Positions 33,553 through 43,019 are shown, counted from the stretch's first letter. The stretch is DNA of 64,000 nt from Dactylosporangium roseum (GCF_025264685.1 NZ_CP073721.1:5819001-5883000); one strand, 5' to 3'. Numbers and translations: made by a program. The notes: generated from the sequence alone by a model not told the origin.

Positions 33553-34819
33553 GGACGCTGCCGAAGAACCCGGGCACCGTCGGACCGTCCGCGGTTGGGA
33601 GATCGAGCAGGAACCGCCGGTCGAGGAATCGGTTCGCCTTCTCACACGAGGTCTCGGAGGCGAAGCAGCAGGTGTGACAGGCCGCGCCGTGCAGGAAGTC
33701 CTCTGGGTCCGACGGGGTGCGCATGGCGCACACCGGGTCCGAGGAGCAGCGTGCGGCCCGGCGCAGCGCGGACAGCACGATGCCCTGAAGCCGGCTGGGT
33801 TCGGACAGCGCGACAAGTCCGCCGAGGGTGCCTTCACTATCTGAGGCGGTCGTGCAGATGAGCAGGCCAGCGGCGGCCTCACGCTGAGGCGCCTCGTTCC
33901 AGGCGTAGATGCGCTCGGTGAGACTCGCGGCACCGTATCCGGAGTACATCGCCATCTCACGAATGAGGATGTGCGAGAACGTGTGGACGAGCCAGTACCT
34001 CGGGCCGGGCAGACGAGTATCGGGATTGACAATCTTGGCAGTCTCTGAGAAGCGGCGGGCGAAGTTGCGGCGGTGCGACTCTCGGTGTGCCTCCCACAGT
34101 GCCGTGCCCTCGACCGTGGCCTCCCACTTGGCCACTGCGTCGAGGTCGAACTGAAGGAAGATGCCTTCGCCGCGGTCCTCGGTGGCGGGCACCCAGGTCG
34201 GCTTGCCGTTGCGTGTGAGGTCAACTAGGCGTGAGGCGAGGTCGTTCACGCGGTCCATCTCGTCGAGGCGCGTGAACCCAAGCACGGCATTGACCCGCTT
34301 CATCCGATTGACGCCGACCACGCGGGCGATGTACGGATGCAGGCCGGGGCCGCGCTGCATCTCGGTGACCATGAGCCCGGTGTTGTTCTGCTGTTCGGGG
34401 AACAATGCTGGCTTCTGGAGGTACCGCCACTCGGGGATCAGCAGCTCGATGGGGTCCCAGTTGGCGCGACGCTCTTCGCGGGCTTCCTCGGATTCAGGCG
34501 GTGCGAGCACCTCGGCGACGGCAGCGGCGATGTGTTTGTTCAGCGCGGTAGCGGCGGAGCGGGTCTCGATCATCCAGGCCTGGAACGCCTCGACGTGCGC
34601 CTTCGTGGTCTCGGTCGGGTCCTCGGCGGCGGCGTCGGCGTCCGGGTCCGGGGAGTGCTGGGCGAGGTAGCGGCCGAGCTGGGCGGCTGCTAGGAGGTAG
34701 TTGTAGCGGGTGGTCTCGGGATGGTTGGCGGCGCGCAGGGTCCGGTCCCAGTCGCGCAGATAGCCGGCCCAGTCCCGGGCGAGACCTTCGGTGAGCTTTT
34801 CGATCTTGAGCAGGGGCAT
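33542..34819 (-). CDS. Chimeric gene: integrase N-terminus fused to DrmB C-terminus
   Basis: A 425-residue intact frame made of two unrelated parts. Residues 1-100 (RDWDRTLRAANHPETTRYNY, then the LGRYLAQ segment) are the SAM-like core-binding domain of a phage tyrosine integrase, without its catalytic domain. From about residue 115 to the end it is the C-terminal DUF1998 region of DISARM DrmB: HTFSHILIREMAMYSGYGAA, SEGTLGGLVALSEPSRL, and the cysteine cluster CSSDPVCAM, HGAACHTCCF. The helper part of DrmB is lost. A deletion between int and drmB inside the island best explains it. GGTGACGGA precedes the ATG. A residual function is doubtful. Confidence 0.72.
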   Translation of the reverse strand: MPLLKIEKLTEGLARDWAGYLRDWDRTLRAANHPETTRYNYLLAAAQLGRYLAQHSPDPDADAAAEDPTETTKAHVEAFQAWMIETRSAATALNKHIAAAVAEVLAPPESEEAREERRANWDPIELLIPEWRYLQKPALFPEQQNNTGLMVTEMQRGPGLHPYIARVVGVNRMKRVNAVLGFTRLDEMDRVNDLASRLVDLTRNGKPTWVPATEDRGEGIFLQFDLDAVAKWEATVEGTALWEAHRESHRRNFARRFSETAKIVNPDTRLPGPRYWLVHTFSHILIREMAMYSGYGAASLTERIYAWNEAPQREAAAGLLICTTASDSEGTLGGLVALSEPSRLQGIVLSALRRAARCSSDPVCAMRTPSDPEDFLHGAACHTCCFASETSCEKANRFLDRRFLLDLPTADGPTVPGFFGSVHGI

Positions 34820-34884
34820 TCCGTCACCCGTCGAGTCAAGGGGTCCAACAGCGGCGTGCTCGACTCAGGCGAACGGCTCAGACA

Positions 34885-34926
34885 CGAAAAGAGGGCTCCC
34901 GCAAGTCGCTGACCTGCGGGAACCCT
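34885..34926 (-). terminator. Rho-independent terminator of tRNA-Pro
   Basis: On the minus strand GGGTTCCCGCA and TGCGGGAGCCC (34926-34916 and 34904-34894) form an 11-bp stem with one G-U pair, followed by CTCTTTTC. It starts five bases after the tRNA 3' end and separates it from the chimeric integrase gene. Confidence 0.8.
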
Positions 34927-34930
34927 CGGC

Positions 34931-35007
<77 letters not shown>

Positions 35008-35098
35008 GTGCTGCCCCAACCGTGGCAGCCGCTACAGAGTAGCGCATCCCACTCCCGCCCCACACACGAGTATCCCCTGTAGCGTTTAGCCTGCTGGT

Positions 35099-35500
35099 AT
35101 GCGGCTTGATCTTGTCACGGTTGTTGTCGAGGAGTACGACCCGGCCATCAGTTTCTTCGTCGACGTCCTCGGGTTCGAGCTCGCCGAGGACTCACCCGCC
35201 CTCACCACCGACGGGCGGGCGAAGCGGTGGGTGGTCGTCCGGCCGCCCGGTGGCGGGACCGGGTTGCTGCTCGCCCGGGCCGACGGGGAGCGGCAGCATC
35301 TGGTGGTCGGGGACCAGGTCGCCGGGCGGGTCGGGTTTTTCCTGCGGGTCGATGATTTCAACACTGCGTACCGCCGGATGCTCGACCACGGGGTCGAGTT
35401 CGTCCGGCCGCCGCGCGCCGAAGCCTACGGCACCGTCGCCGTGTTTCTCGACGTCGCCGGGAACCGCTGGGACCTGCTCGGCCCCGCCAAGGCTATCTGA
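35099..35500 (+). CDS. VOC-family (glyoxalase/bleomycin resistance) protein
   Basis: A 133-residue single VOC domain with two beta-alpha-beta-beta-beta units (MRLDLVTVVVEEYDPAISFF at the start, VGFFLRVDDFNTAYRRMLDH in the second half, and FLDVAGNRWDLLGP at the end). The final Glu ligand typical of metal-binding glyoxalases is Asp here. TAGCCT lies seven bases before the ATG without a ribosome binding site, so the message may be leaderless. Function cannot be named; members include isomerases, dioxygenases and antibiotic-binding proteins. Confidence 0.85.
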   Translation: MRLDLVTVVVEEYDPAISFFVDVLGFELAEDSPALTTDGRAKRWVVVRPPGGGTGLLLARADGERQHLVVGDQVAGRVGFFLRVDDFNTAYRRMLDHGVEFVRPPRAEAYGTVAVFLDVAGNRWDLLGPAKAI

Positions 35501-35894
35501 GCCGCGACACCGAGCACAGGGCACCTCCTGGAAGCCAGCAGACCTGGGCCCGGGCAGCGGCCCGGAATGAGCACTGCCGGGCGGGGGCGGTTGCGGACGG
35601 ACCAGGAGACGGCGCGGATTCCGCCGTGCGTCACATGGTCAAGCCGTTCAGCGGCGATGCGCTGCCACAGGTATATCAGACATCTGTCGATCCGACCACT
35701 GACCGTGGGCCGCAGCGCCAGCGCCCAGCGGTACTGCTGCCCGACACCGAATCCAGGAGCGCGACCGCCGGACTGACCGCTCCGACGCGGACGCCACGTC
35801 CTGCCGAGCCGCGGGCCCCGATGACGCGCAGGCACGCCGGCATCGCCATGGACTCCGCCGAGGCCCGACGCCGAGGCCCGACGGCGGGCGCGTC
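35501..35894. other. Gap of 394 bases without a recognisable gene
   Basis: Open frames exist on both strands, but none has a ribosome binding site, a known domain or a believable composition. No tRNA, strong hairpin or repeat was noticed. It is probably spacer or unrecognisable remnant between the VOC gene and the convergent acVLRF1 gene. Confidence 0.5.
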
Positions 35895-36554
35895 TCAAGG
35901 CACCAGGTGGATGCGCACCTTCCGCGCGTGCACCGCCGCCTCCTCCAGCACCGCCAGCCGGGGCTCCGCCGCCTCCAGCAGATGCGGGTGGCGGATCGCG
36001 GCGAGCGGGGCGAGACGGCGGTCGGCGAGCACCGCGTCGACCATGCTCTTGTCCCCGCCGCACACGAGCGCGGCGGCGACGTCGTCCGGCGCCGCGGCAC
36101 CGCCGGGAGCGGAGGGCAGCAGCACCCGTGCCGCGATGTCGGCGGCCTTCTGCGCGACGGCGTCGGCCTGGTTGTCGCGGCGCCGGGCGTACCGCTGCTG
36201 CGACCACCCACCGGCGGCGGTCCGCCCGTGGATGTGGAAGCGCTCCACTTTGGATGCCGTGATCGTCGTACCGTCGACGACGGCGACCCCGACGGCGCCC
36301 TTGCGCGCCAGCAGCAGCGCGATCCGCGGCGGCGCCGGCAGCGCGGCCAGCAGCGCGTCGACGTCGGTCACACCGTCGAGCCCCGGTGGCGGGCACAGCC
36401 GCGCGGTGTCGCCGTTGCTGGCCCCGGTCAGCACGAGCCCGTCTTCCTCGGCCCCGTCGTGCCGCCCGTAGAACCCGTCCAGCCAACCCCGCAGTCGCTC
36501 GGGCGAGATCTCCACCCAGCGCCCGCCCCCGGCCGCGGGTCGTGCCGTCACCAT
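35895..36554 (-). CDS. acVLRF1-type peptidyl-tRNA hydrolase (Vms1-like release factor)
   Basis: A 219-residue protein of the actinobacterial VLRF1 family, related to eukaryotic Vms1/ANKZF1, which frees nascent chains from peptidyl-tRNA on stalled large ribosomal subunits. The catalytic region reads GGWSQQRYARRRDNQ with the conserved glutamines, preceded by VERFHIHGRTA. The C-terminus has the LVCGGDKSMVDAVL element. It acts in ribosome rescue in the cytoplasm. The gene stands alone. Confidence 0.82.
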   Translation of the reverse strand: MVTARPAAGGGRWVEISPERLRGWLDGFYGRHDGAEEDGLVLTGASNGDTARLCPPPGLDGVTDVDALLAALPAPPRIALLLARKGAVGVAVVDGTTITASKVERFHIHGRTAAGGWSQQRYARRRDNQADAVAQKAADIAARVLLPSAPGGAAAPDDVAAALVCGGDKSMVDAVLADRRLAPLAAIRHPHLLEAAEPRLAVLEEAAVHARKVRIHLVP

Positions 36555-36788
36555 GCGTCCACCTTGTCACAGGTCCGGACTGCGCCGACGCACCGCCCGT
36601 GGAACGGCGCCGGGCCGGAAGGCGACCGACCGCAGATCGTCCGTCAGAGTGACCCGGGCGTCCCTTCTGGAGATCGTCCGGCACGGTGACGGCCCGGCCC
36701 TGGCGGCACTGCTCGGCGCCGGGCTCGACACCGTCCGCACGCTGCCGCCTCGCAGGGGCCCGGGAGTCCCCCCGCGAACTGGACCAGA

Positions 36789-38330
36789 TCAGGGCAGCCG
36801 CGGTCGGCACGCCGGCATGATCGTGGCGGGTGGCGCGGCGGTGTCGATCGTCACGGTCACGTTGTTGCCCATCCAGTTGAGGCCGCTGACCAGGCTCCAG
36901 AAGCCGGGCCAGCCGAGCACCGGCACGCACGAGACGTTCCGGGTGACCCGCGTGTAGATGATCGCGTCGTTCTTGTAGATCCGGAAGCCGTGACTGGGGA
37001 ACATGTCGGTGTGGGCGTACACCGTCAGTTTTCGGGCGTTGCTGAAGCCCACCAGCAGGTCGGAGTCGATCGTCGGGGAGAGCGCGATCATCGGCATCGC
37101 CGTGGACAGCGTGAGCCGGACCGTCGCGGGATTGAGCTGACGGGTGCTCGCGGCCCGGTCGGCGGTCTGTACCGCTTCACAGGTGCTGGTGTCGCCGTCC
37201 TTCGTCAGACGGAACACTCGGTGGCTGGTGCCGTACTCTCCCGTTCCAGCGGTGAACCCGGAGATCGATGTGCCGTCCCAGATGAACTCTGTCGAGATCT
37301 GGCCACGGAACGGCTTGACGGTGCCAGCGGTGCTGCCGTCGTATCCGACGTGGTCGTCACCGGAGAACGTCGACGACTGGACCAGCGGGCCGCCTACGTA
37401 ACCACAGGCCGACCGGCTGTCCAGGCTGTTCGCCTGCAGCGGCAACGGAACGGGGTGGATGGGGTCGACGACGGCTTCCTGCGGGATCCACGCGCGCAGT
37501 TCGATCCGGTACCGTTCCCGGACCCGGATGACGACGGTGTCGGACGCGGTGAGTTGACCGTCGGACGCGGTCAGCCGGAGGGTGTATGTGCCTGCTACGG
37601 GCATGACGGCTCTGGTGGCGGCCGCGGTGGCGTCGGCGAACGTGACCGGTGCCGGCCCGCTGACCAGGGACCAGCGTCGGGTCAGCCGGGGTGGTGCGGG
37701 CCGGCCGTCGTCCGTGACCGTGCCAGCGAGGTTGACGGTGCTGGTTCCGGTGACGGTTTGGTCAGCGCCGGCGTAGACGCGTGGTGGTGTGTTCGGGCCT
37801 GGCTCCGGGGCCGTGCCGGGCAGCGGGATCGGGCCGGCGACGAAGACCGGGCCGGAGTTGTCACCGCCGTGCAGGTAGAGCACGACGACGAGTCGTTCGG
37901 TGCCTTGGCCGTCGCCAAGGGTGATCGTTCCGCCGCCGGGCAATGTGTTGACGTACGGCAGCGGCAGGGGTGCGGTGACCGCTCCGCGGCCGTCGGTGCC
38001 TTCGTCCCATTCGGCGATGCTGCGTCCGGCGCACACCGGCGCCTCTTCCCACACGACGATGGAGTAGACGGATCCGGTGCTCACCCCGCCGCCGGTCAGG
38101 TCCACTGTGACGTCGACGCCACCGGCGGCGCGGGTGACGGTAACGGTGCCGACCTTGGTGTCGCTGTGCGGGGTACCGTCGCAGGACGGAACCGGCTGGT
38201 CCCAGTCGACCACGTTCAGCGGGACGGTGACGGGAGCGGCCATCGCCGCCGTCGGGGTGACAGCGCCTGCCGCGAGGGCGGTCGCGGTGATCGTCAAGGC
38301 GGTGGTTAGCACGGCGGTACGCAGACGCAT
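36789..38330 (-). CDS. Secreted protein with a PKD-like domain
   Basis: A 513-residue exported protein. The signal peptide covers residues 1-32 or so and ends in AMA before APVTVPL. An N-terminal beta-rich part of about 150 residues follows, then a PKD/REJ-like domain from NTPPRVYAGADQTVTGTSTV to LTASDTVVIRV, and a C-terminal domain of some 230 residues that I do not recognise. There is no membrane anchor at the end. The role is unknown; PKD domains usually mediate adhesion or polysaccharide binding. Confidence 0.75.
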   Translation of the reverse strand: MRLRTAVLTTALTITATALAAGAVTPTAAMAAPVTVPLNVVDWDQPVPSCDGTPHSDTKVGTVTVTRAAGGVDVTVDLTGGGVSTGSVYSIVVWEEAPVCAGRSIAEWDEGTDGRGAVTAPLPLPYVNTLPGGGTITLGDGQGTERLVVVLYLHGGDNSGPVFVAGPIPLPGTAPEPGPNTPPRVYAGADQTVTGTSTVNLAGTVTDDGRPAPPRLTRRWSLVSGPAPVTFADATAAATRAVMPVAGTYTLRLTASDGQLTASDTVVIRVRERYRIELRAWIPQEAVVDPIHPVPLPLQANSLDSRSACGYVGGPLVQSSTFSGDDHVGYDGSTAGTVKPFRGQISTEFIWDGTSISGFTAGTGEYGTSHRVFRLTKDGDTSTCEAVQTADRAASTRQLNPATVRLTLSTAMPMIALSPTIDSDLLVGFSNARKLTVYAHTDMFPSHGFRIYKNDAIIYTRVTRNVSCVPVLGWPGFWSLVSGLNWMGNNVTVTIDTAAPPATIMPACRPRLP

Positions 38331-38555
38331 CGGCTCGACCTCCCGGTTGACCGGACGGTGAGTCCGGCTGCCAGCACCGAGCGTAGGAATCAGGTGCCTG
38401 GAGCGGATCAGACGATCGGTCCGGACGGCACCCCGTTGCGGCGGAACCGAGATCGCTGCGAGCCACGAACGGCCGAAGACGCCACCGCATCGTGTATCAG
38501 CGGGTGCTCAGAGCCCTCCTAGAGACATACACCTCTCGAGAGCTGGGGGCACCCC

Positions 38556-39341
38556 ATGGGCTACCTGGATCCGCAGACCGAGGCGCCGCGGCGGCCGAGC
38601 ACGGCGGAGTTCTGCGATGACGGCGATCGCGTCCTCTACCTCCGGTCGTACCTGCTGATGCGGGCGGTGATCGGCTTCGTCGGCGTCGCCCTGCCGTTCG
38701 TGCTGGTGCTCGGCGACTGGGCGCTCGAGCACGGCTCGCTGCTCGCCAAGGGCTCGCTCAGCGCGTACTTCTACTCGGGCATGCGCGACGTCTTCGTCGG
38801 GTGCCTGTGCGTCACGGGAGTGTTCCTCATGACGTACAAGGTCTTCGAGCACAACCTCGACAACCTGCTCAGCACCGTCGCCGGGATGGCGGCGCTCGGG
38901 GTCGCGCTGTTCTCCACCGACCGGCCCAGCGACGGCGAGGGCACCGCGCTGACGCCACTGCAGCACGATCTCGGCGAGACGACCGTCGCCACCGTCCACT
39001 ACGTCTCCGCCGCGGTGTTCATCCTGGCGCTCGGGGTGATCAGCCTGTTCTTCGGGGTCCGGGAGGGCCGGCGGACCGGGGACGACCGGGGCAGCCTGGC
39101 GCCGGCCTTCTGGCGGCGGTTCCACTGGACGTGCAGCGCCGGCATCGGGGCGGCGGTGCTGTGCATCGCCGTGTCGAAGCTGACCGGGCTGCTGGAGGAC
39201 TACTCGCTGATCGTCGGCGAGACGCTGGCCATCCTCAGCTTCGGCGCGTCATGGCTGATGAAAGGCCTGGAACTGCGCGTACTGCTCGGGCCGAACACCG
39301 CCGGGCAAGCGATCGGCGAGCAGGCGGGCGCGCTCGGGTGA
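38556..39341 (+). CDS. Multi-pass membrane protein of unknown function
   Basis: A 261-residue protein with six or seven hydrophobic helices. The stretch SLSAYFYSGMRDVFVGCLCV, followed by YKVFEHNLDNLLSTVAGMAA and ALFSTDRPSDGE, is a pattern I associate with a widespread actinobacterial DUF998-like family, without known activity. The segment CTCTCGAGAG lies about 20 bases before the start. No operon partner is visible; the next gene is convergent. Confidence 0.7.
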   Translation: MGYLDPQTEAPRRPSTAEFCDDGDRVLYLRSYLLMRAVIGFVGVALPFVLVLGDWALEHGSLLAKGSLSAYFYSGMRDVFVGCLCVTGVFLMTYKVFEHNLDNLLSTVAGMAALGVALFSTDRPSDGEGTALTPLQHDLGETTVATVHYVSAAVFILALGVISLFFGVREGRRTGDDRGSLAPAFWRRFHWTCSAGIGAAVLCIAVSKLTGLLEDYSLIVGETLAILSFGASWLMKGLELRVLLGPNTAGQAIGEQAGALG

Positions 39342-39357
39342 TCCGCTCAGATCGGGC

Positions 39358-39408
39358 GGCCCCGCGCCGGCGTCAGCCCTGCCAGAGGGAGGACGCCGCC
39401 GTGGGGCC
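39358..39408. terminator. Hairpin between convergent genes
   Basis: GGCCCCGCGCCGGCGTC (39358-39374) and GACGCCGCCGTGGGGCC (39392-39408) pair over most of 17 bases with a 17-base loop. It sits between the convergent membrane-protein and der genes and could end transcription from both. Confidence 0.5.
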
Positions 39409-39421
39409 ACGCCGGCGGCGA

Positions 39422-40819
39422 CTACTTCCGCCCCCGGACGCCGTTCTTCTTCCGCGGCTTCACGGTGATGTGGATCGGCGTGCCGATGAACTCGAACTCC
39501 TCGCGCAGCTTGCGCTCGACGAACCGGACGTAGCCCGGATCGAGCGCGCCGGTCGTGAAGAGCACGAACTTCGGCGGCGACACCCCGGCCTGGGTCGCGA
39601 AGAGCACCCGCGGGGCGCGGCCGCCGCGGACCGGGTGCGGGGTCGCCTGCACGAGCGCGGTGAGCCACTGGTTGAGCTGGCCGGTGGGGATGCGCCGCTC
39701 CCAGTTGTTCAACGCGGTGCGCAGCGCCGGTGCGAGCTTGTCGACGGCCCGGCCGGTCAGCGCCGACACGTTGACCCGCAGCGCCCACGGCACGCGGCGG
39801 AGTTCCCGCTCGATCTCTTTGCCGAGTTGGTACCGGCGGTCGTCGTCGACGAGATCCCATTTGTTGAACGCGATGACGAGCGCCCGCCCCGACTCGATGA
39901 CCATCGTGATGATCCGCTGGTCCTGCTCGGAAATGGGTTCGCTCGCGTCCAGCAGGACGATCGCCACCTCGGCGGCCTCGATCGCGGCGTTGGTGCGCAG
40001 CGAGGCGTAGTACTCGGTGCCGCTGGCGTGTGCGACGCGCTTGCGCAGCCCGGCGGTGTCGACGAGGTGCCAGGTGTCGCCGCCGAAGCCGACGAGGCTG
40101 TCGACGGGGTCGACGGTGGTGCCGGCGACCGAGTCGACGACCGCGCGCTCCTCCTTGGCGAGCTTGTTGAGGAGGCTGGACTTGCCGACGTTGGGCCGGC
40201 CGACGAGTGCGATGCGGCGCGGGCCGGTCTCGCGCGGCTCGGCCGGGATCGGCGGCGGCAGGCTCTCCAGGATCTTGTCGAGGAGATCGCCGGAGCCGCG
40301 GCCGTGCAACGCCGAGACGGGGAACGGCTCGCCGAGGCCGAGGCTCCACAGGCTCGCGGTCTCGTTCTCGATGCGCGCGTTGTCGACCTTGTTGGCGACG
40401 AGGACGACCGGCCGGCCGCTGCGGCGCAGCATCCGGACCGCGGCCTCGTCGTCGGAGGTCGGCGGGATCGTGGCGTCGACCACGAAGAGGACGACGTCGG
40501 CGGTCTGCGTGGCGATCTCGGCCTGGGTGGCGATGGCCTTCGCGCGCTCCTTGGCGTCGGGCAGCCAGCCGCCGGTGTCGACGACGGTGAAGCGGCGGCC
40601 GGTCCACTCCGCGTCGTAGGCGACCCGGTCTCGGGTCACTCCGGCGACGTCCTCGACAACCGCCTGCCGGCGGCCGAGAATGCGGTTGACCAGGGTCGAC
40701 TTGCCCACGTTGGGCCGGCCGACGACAGCCACGATGGGCAGGATCAGCTCGGCGCCGCCCGATGGAACATCGACGCCGCCCTCGTCGACGTTGATGTCGG
40801 CGGATGCCTCAGCACTCAC
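39422..40819 (-). CDS. der: Ribosome-associated GTPase Der (EngA)
   Basis: Essential double-GTPase needed for 50S subunit assembly. The 465-residue protein has two G domains, each with GRPNVGKS (first at residues 34-41), DTGG or DTAG, and NKVD or NKWD, then the C-terminal KH-like domain ([20 protein letters not shown]). A poorly conserved N-terminal extension of about 28 residues precedes the first G domain. GTG 40819 follows AAAGGGA. It is 30 bases downstream of cmk, the usual actinobacterial pair. Confidence 0.96.
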   Translation of the reverse strand: MSAEASADINVDEGGVDVPSGGAELILPIVAVVGRPNVGKSTLVNRILGRRQAVVEDVAGVTRDRVAYDAEWTGRRFTVVDTGGWLPDAKERAKAIATQAEIATQTADVVLFVVDATIPPTSDDEAAVRMLRRSGRPVVLVANKVDNARIENETASLWSLGLGEPFPVSALHGRGSGDLLDKILESLPPPIPAEPRETGPRRIALVGRPNVGKSSLLNKLAKEERAVVDSVAGTTVDPVDSLVGFGGDTWHLVDTAGLRKRVAHASGTEYYASLRTNAAIEAAEVAIVLLDASEPISEQDQRIITMVIESGRALVIAFNKWDLVDDDRRYQLGKEIERELRRVPWALRVNVSALTGRAVDKLAPALRTALNNWERRIPTGQLNQWLTALVQATPHPVRGGRAPRVLFATQAGVSPPKFVLFTTGALDPGYVRFVERKLREEFEFIGTPIHITVKPRKKNGVRGRK

Positions 40820-40849
40820 GGGAATTCCCTTTATCCTTCGCCCGGTGGC

Positions 40850-41521
40850 CTATGCCGTCACCTTCTCCAGCATTCGCTGGAGGCGCTCGACGACCTCGTC
40901 GATGCCGAGGGCGGTGGTGTCGAGCACGACCGCGTCGTCGGCCCGGCGCAGGGGGTCGGCGGCGCGCGTCGAGTCAAGTCTGTCACGCCGGGCGAGATCG
41001 GCCGCTGTGGCCGCATGGCTGGCGGCGTTCTCGGAGCTGCGGCGGCGGGCTCGCTCGTCGGCGGACGCGGTGAGGTAGACCTTCAGGTCGGCGTCCGGCG
41101 CGACGACCGTGCCGATGTCGCGGCCCTCGACGACGATCCGCACCGACGCGGCGATGATCGCGCGCTGCTGGGCGACGAGGAGGGCCCGCACCGCCGGCAC
41201 CGCGGAGACGGCGGAGACGGCTCGCGTCACCTCGGGACCGCGGATCTCCCGGTCCGCCGCGATGCCGTCGACGCTGATGTGCGGGTCGAGCGGATCGGTG
41301 CCGATGCCGAGCCGGAGGCCTTCCGCGACCGCGGTGATCTTGTCGGCGTCCCGCAGGTCGACCCCGTCGCGCAGGACCGCGAACGTCACCGCGCGGTACA
41401 TGGCGCCGGTGTCGAGGTAGCGGGCGTCGAGCGCCTGCGCGACCCGGCGGGAGATGGTGGACTTGCCGGAGCCGGAGGGCCCGTCCACGGCAACCACCAG
41501 TTGCCGGCTCTCGTCGCGCAC
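40850..41521 (-). CDS. cmk: Cytidylate kinase
   Basis: Converts CMP or dCMP to the diphosphate with ATP. A 223-residue P-loop kinase with VAVDGPSGSGKSTISRRVA at the N-terminus, DTGAMYRA, VVEGRDIGTVV and the lid region RRSSENA. GTG 41521 has AGGAGA seven bases upstream; earlier starts lack a signal and similarity. It is followed by der. A 269-base gap to the WYL regulator upstream shows no gene. Confidence 0.95.
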   Translation of the reverse strand: MRDESRQLVVAVDGPSGSGKSTISRRVAQALDARYLDTGAMYRAVTFAVLRDGVDLRDADKITAVAEGLRLGIGTDPLDPHISVDGIAADREIRGPEVTRAVSAVSAVPAVRALLVAQQRAIIAASVRIVVEGRDIGTVVAPDADLKVYLTASADERARRRSSENAASHAATAADLARRDRLDSTRAADPLRRADDAVVLDTTALGIDEVVERLQRMLEKVTA

Positions 41522-41790
41522 GCCCGTTCTCCTCACCCCGATGAAACCGCGGAAGACTCCGGTTCGACAGTAACCGACCCGCCGGTGACGCCTCGCTACG
41601 GGAGGCCTCCGTCGGGGCCGCCGCGCCGGCTCGCTCACGCACGGTGCACTCGGGCGCCCCTCGCCCACCGTGCGGTCGGTCAGCGTCCCGCAGGTCCAGG
41701 TGTGCCCGCACGGCACGCGCACGGGCGACCATCCAGTCCGGCGCCCGGCCGGTGGCCCGCTTACCCATCGGTTCGGCGACGATCCGGTGA

Positions 41791-42786
41791 TCATGTGCCT
41801 GTCGAACCGGATCGGTCCCGGACCGCTCGTGCGTACCGGCCCGCCAGGGTCTCCGCCGCGCAGCGCAGCTCCGCCGGGCCGACGATCTCCAGGTCGGCGT
41901 CGAACATCCCGAACCACGCCGCCAGGCCCGCCCACGACCAGCTACTCATCGTCACCCGGCAGCGCTCCGGCGTCACGACCTCCACGATCGCCTGGCCACG
42001 GACCCACTCCTCGACGGCCGCGGCGGGCGCGTGCAGGATCGCGCTCCCCCGGCACGGGAACGGATCGTGGCCCTCGAACCGCTCGGCGATGAACGCCGCC
42101 ACGTCCGGCGCCGGCAGCGGCCGGGGCGTGAACCGCGGGCCGTTCGGCGATCTCGGCGTCATCCGGTCCACGCGGTACGTGCGCCAGTCACCGCGGTCGA
42201 GGTCCCAGCCGATGAGGTACCACCGGCCACCCCACGTCACGAGATGGTGCGGTTCCGCGCGGCGGGGCGGCCGGACCTGCTCCCCCTCCAGGAACTCCCG
42301 CCGCCCGGCGTAGTCGAACCGGAGCACCTCCCGCGCCCGCACCGCCGTCCCGATGGCCAGCAACACCTCCGAGTCGACGTTCGCCGCGCGCTGGTTGCCC
42401 TTCGCGACCCGCGTCACCCGGAGCGCGTCGACGCGATGCCGCAGCCGGGCGGGCATCACCTGCCGTACGGTCGCCAGCGCGCGCAGCGCGGCCTCCTCCA
42501 CGCCCTCGACCGTCACCGTCGCCGTCTGTAGCGCCACCGCGACAGCCACCGCCTGGTCGTCGTCGAACAGCAGCGGTGGCAGCTCCGAGCCGGCGTCGAG
42601 GCGGTAGCCGCCGTCCGGGCCGCGGGTGGCCCGCACCGGGTAGCCGAGCTCCCGCAGCCGGTCGACATCACGGCGGACCGTGCGCGGGCTGACCTCCAGC
42701 CGGTCGGCGAGCGTCCGCCCGGGCCAGTCGCGCCGGGCCTGCAACAGGGACAGCAGGGCGAGCAGGCGAGCCGACGTCTCCAACAT
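41791..42786 (-). CDS. YafY-type transcriptional regulator with WYL domain
   Basis: A 331-residue regulator: an N-terminal HTH_11 domain (ARLLALLSLLQARRDWPG, then SPRTVRRDVDRLRELGYPV) and a WYL ligand-sensing domain with the GGRWYLIGWDLDRGDWRTYR motif. The ATG at 42786 has only a weak GGTGG signal; GATACT ends seven bases before it, so the message may be leaderless. A perfect inverted repeat lies 25-40 bases upstream. The gene is inserted between rluB and cmk, which are usually closer together. Confidence 0.87.
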   Translation of the reverse strand: MLETSARLLALLSLLQARRDWPGRTLADRLEVSPRTVRRDVDRLRELGYPVRATRGPDGGYRLDAGSELPPLLFDDDQAVAVAVALQTATVTVEGVEEAALRALATVRQVMPARLRHRVDALRVTRVAKGNQRAANVDSEVLLAIGTAVRAREVLRFDYAGRREFLEGEQVRPPRRAEPHHLVTWGGRWYLIGWDLDRGDWRTYRVDRMTPRSPNGPRFTPRPLPAPDVAAFIAERFEGHDPFPCRGSAILHAPAAAVEEWVRGQAIVEVVTPERCRVTMSSWSWAGLAAWFGMFDADLEIVGPAELRCAAETLAGRYARAVRDRSGSTGT

Positions 42787-42805
42787 GCCACCCAGTATCA
42801 CCGGC

Positions 42806-42830
42806 GATGAGGACAGGACCTGTCCGCATC
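42806..42830. promoter_or_regulatory. Inverted repeat upstream of the WYL regulator
   Basis: GGACAGG (42811-42817) and CCTGTCC (42819-42825) form a perfect 7-bp inverted repeat with one central base; GATG and CATC extend it after one mismatch. It covers the expected -35 area of the regulator gene, so autoregulation is likely. Confidence 0.55.
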
Positions 42831-42979
42831 CTCGGGGAAGCTCCTCGGTGCGGGCCGAGCGCCTGCTGTTCGGCGGCCGGCTCGCCGAACGGCGGTGGCC
42901 TGGGGCTTCGTGGCCGCGACGGCGACGGCACTGGTCGGGCTGTGGGTCGGCATCCGGGCGATGCACCGGTCCACCTGAC

Positions 42980-43016
42980 GATCGTGGGCGCCCCGACCAG
43001 CGGGGCGCCCACGATC
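42980..43016 (-). terminator. Terminator of the parA-scpA-scpB-rluB operon
   Basis: GATCGTGGGCGCCCC (42980-42994) pairs perfectly over 15 bases with GGGGCGCCCACGATC (43002-43016), with a 7-base loop. It lies four bases after the rluB stop codon. No T run follows. Confidence 0.75.
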
Positions 43017-43019
43017 ACG

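Noticed and set aside
34835-34845. Eleven-base inverted match to tRNA-Pro as an attachment site
   Set aside because: An island border should be a direct repeat of the tRNA 3' end; the short inverted match may be coincidence.
41522-41790. A gene in the gap between cmk and the WYL regulator
   Set aside because: Short frames exist on both strands but lack ribosome signals and similarity to anything I know.
38801-42313. A 1170-codon open frame on the plus strand
   Set aside because: It is antisense to der, cmk and part of the WYL gene, has no domain and unnatural composition; long stop-free antisense frames are normal at this GC content.
42840-42978. A tiny membrane peptide ending at 42978 with one hydrophobic stretch
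   Set aside because: No start codon with a ribosome binding site gives a believable length; it may be a relic but cannot be supported.
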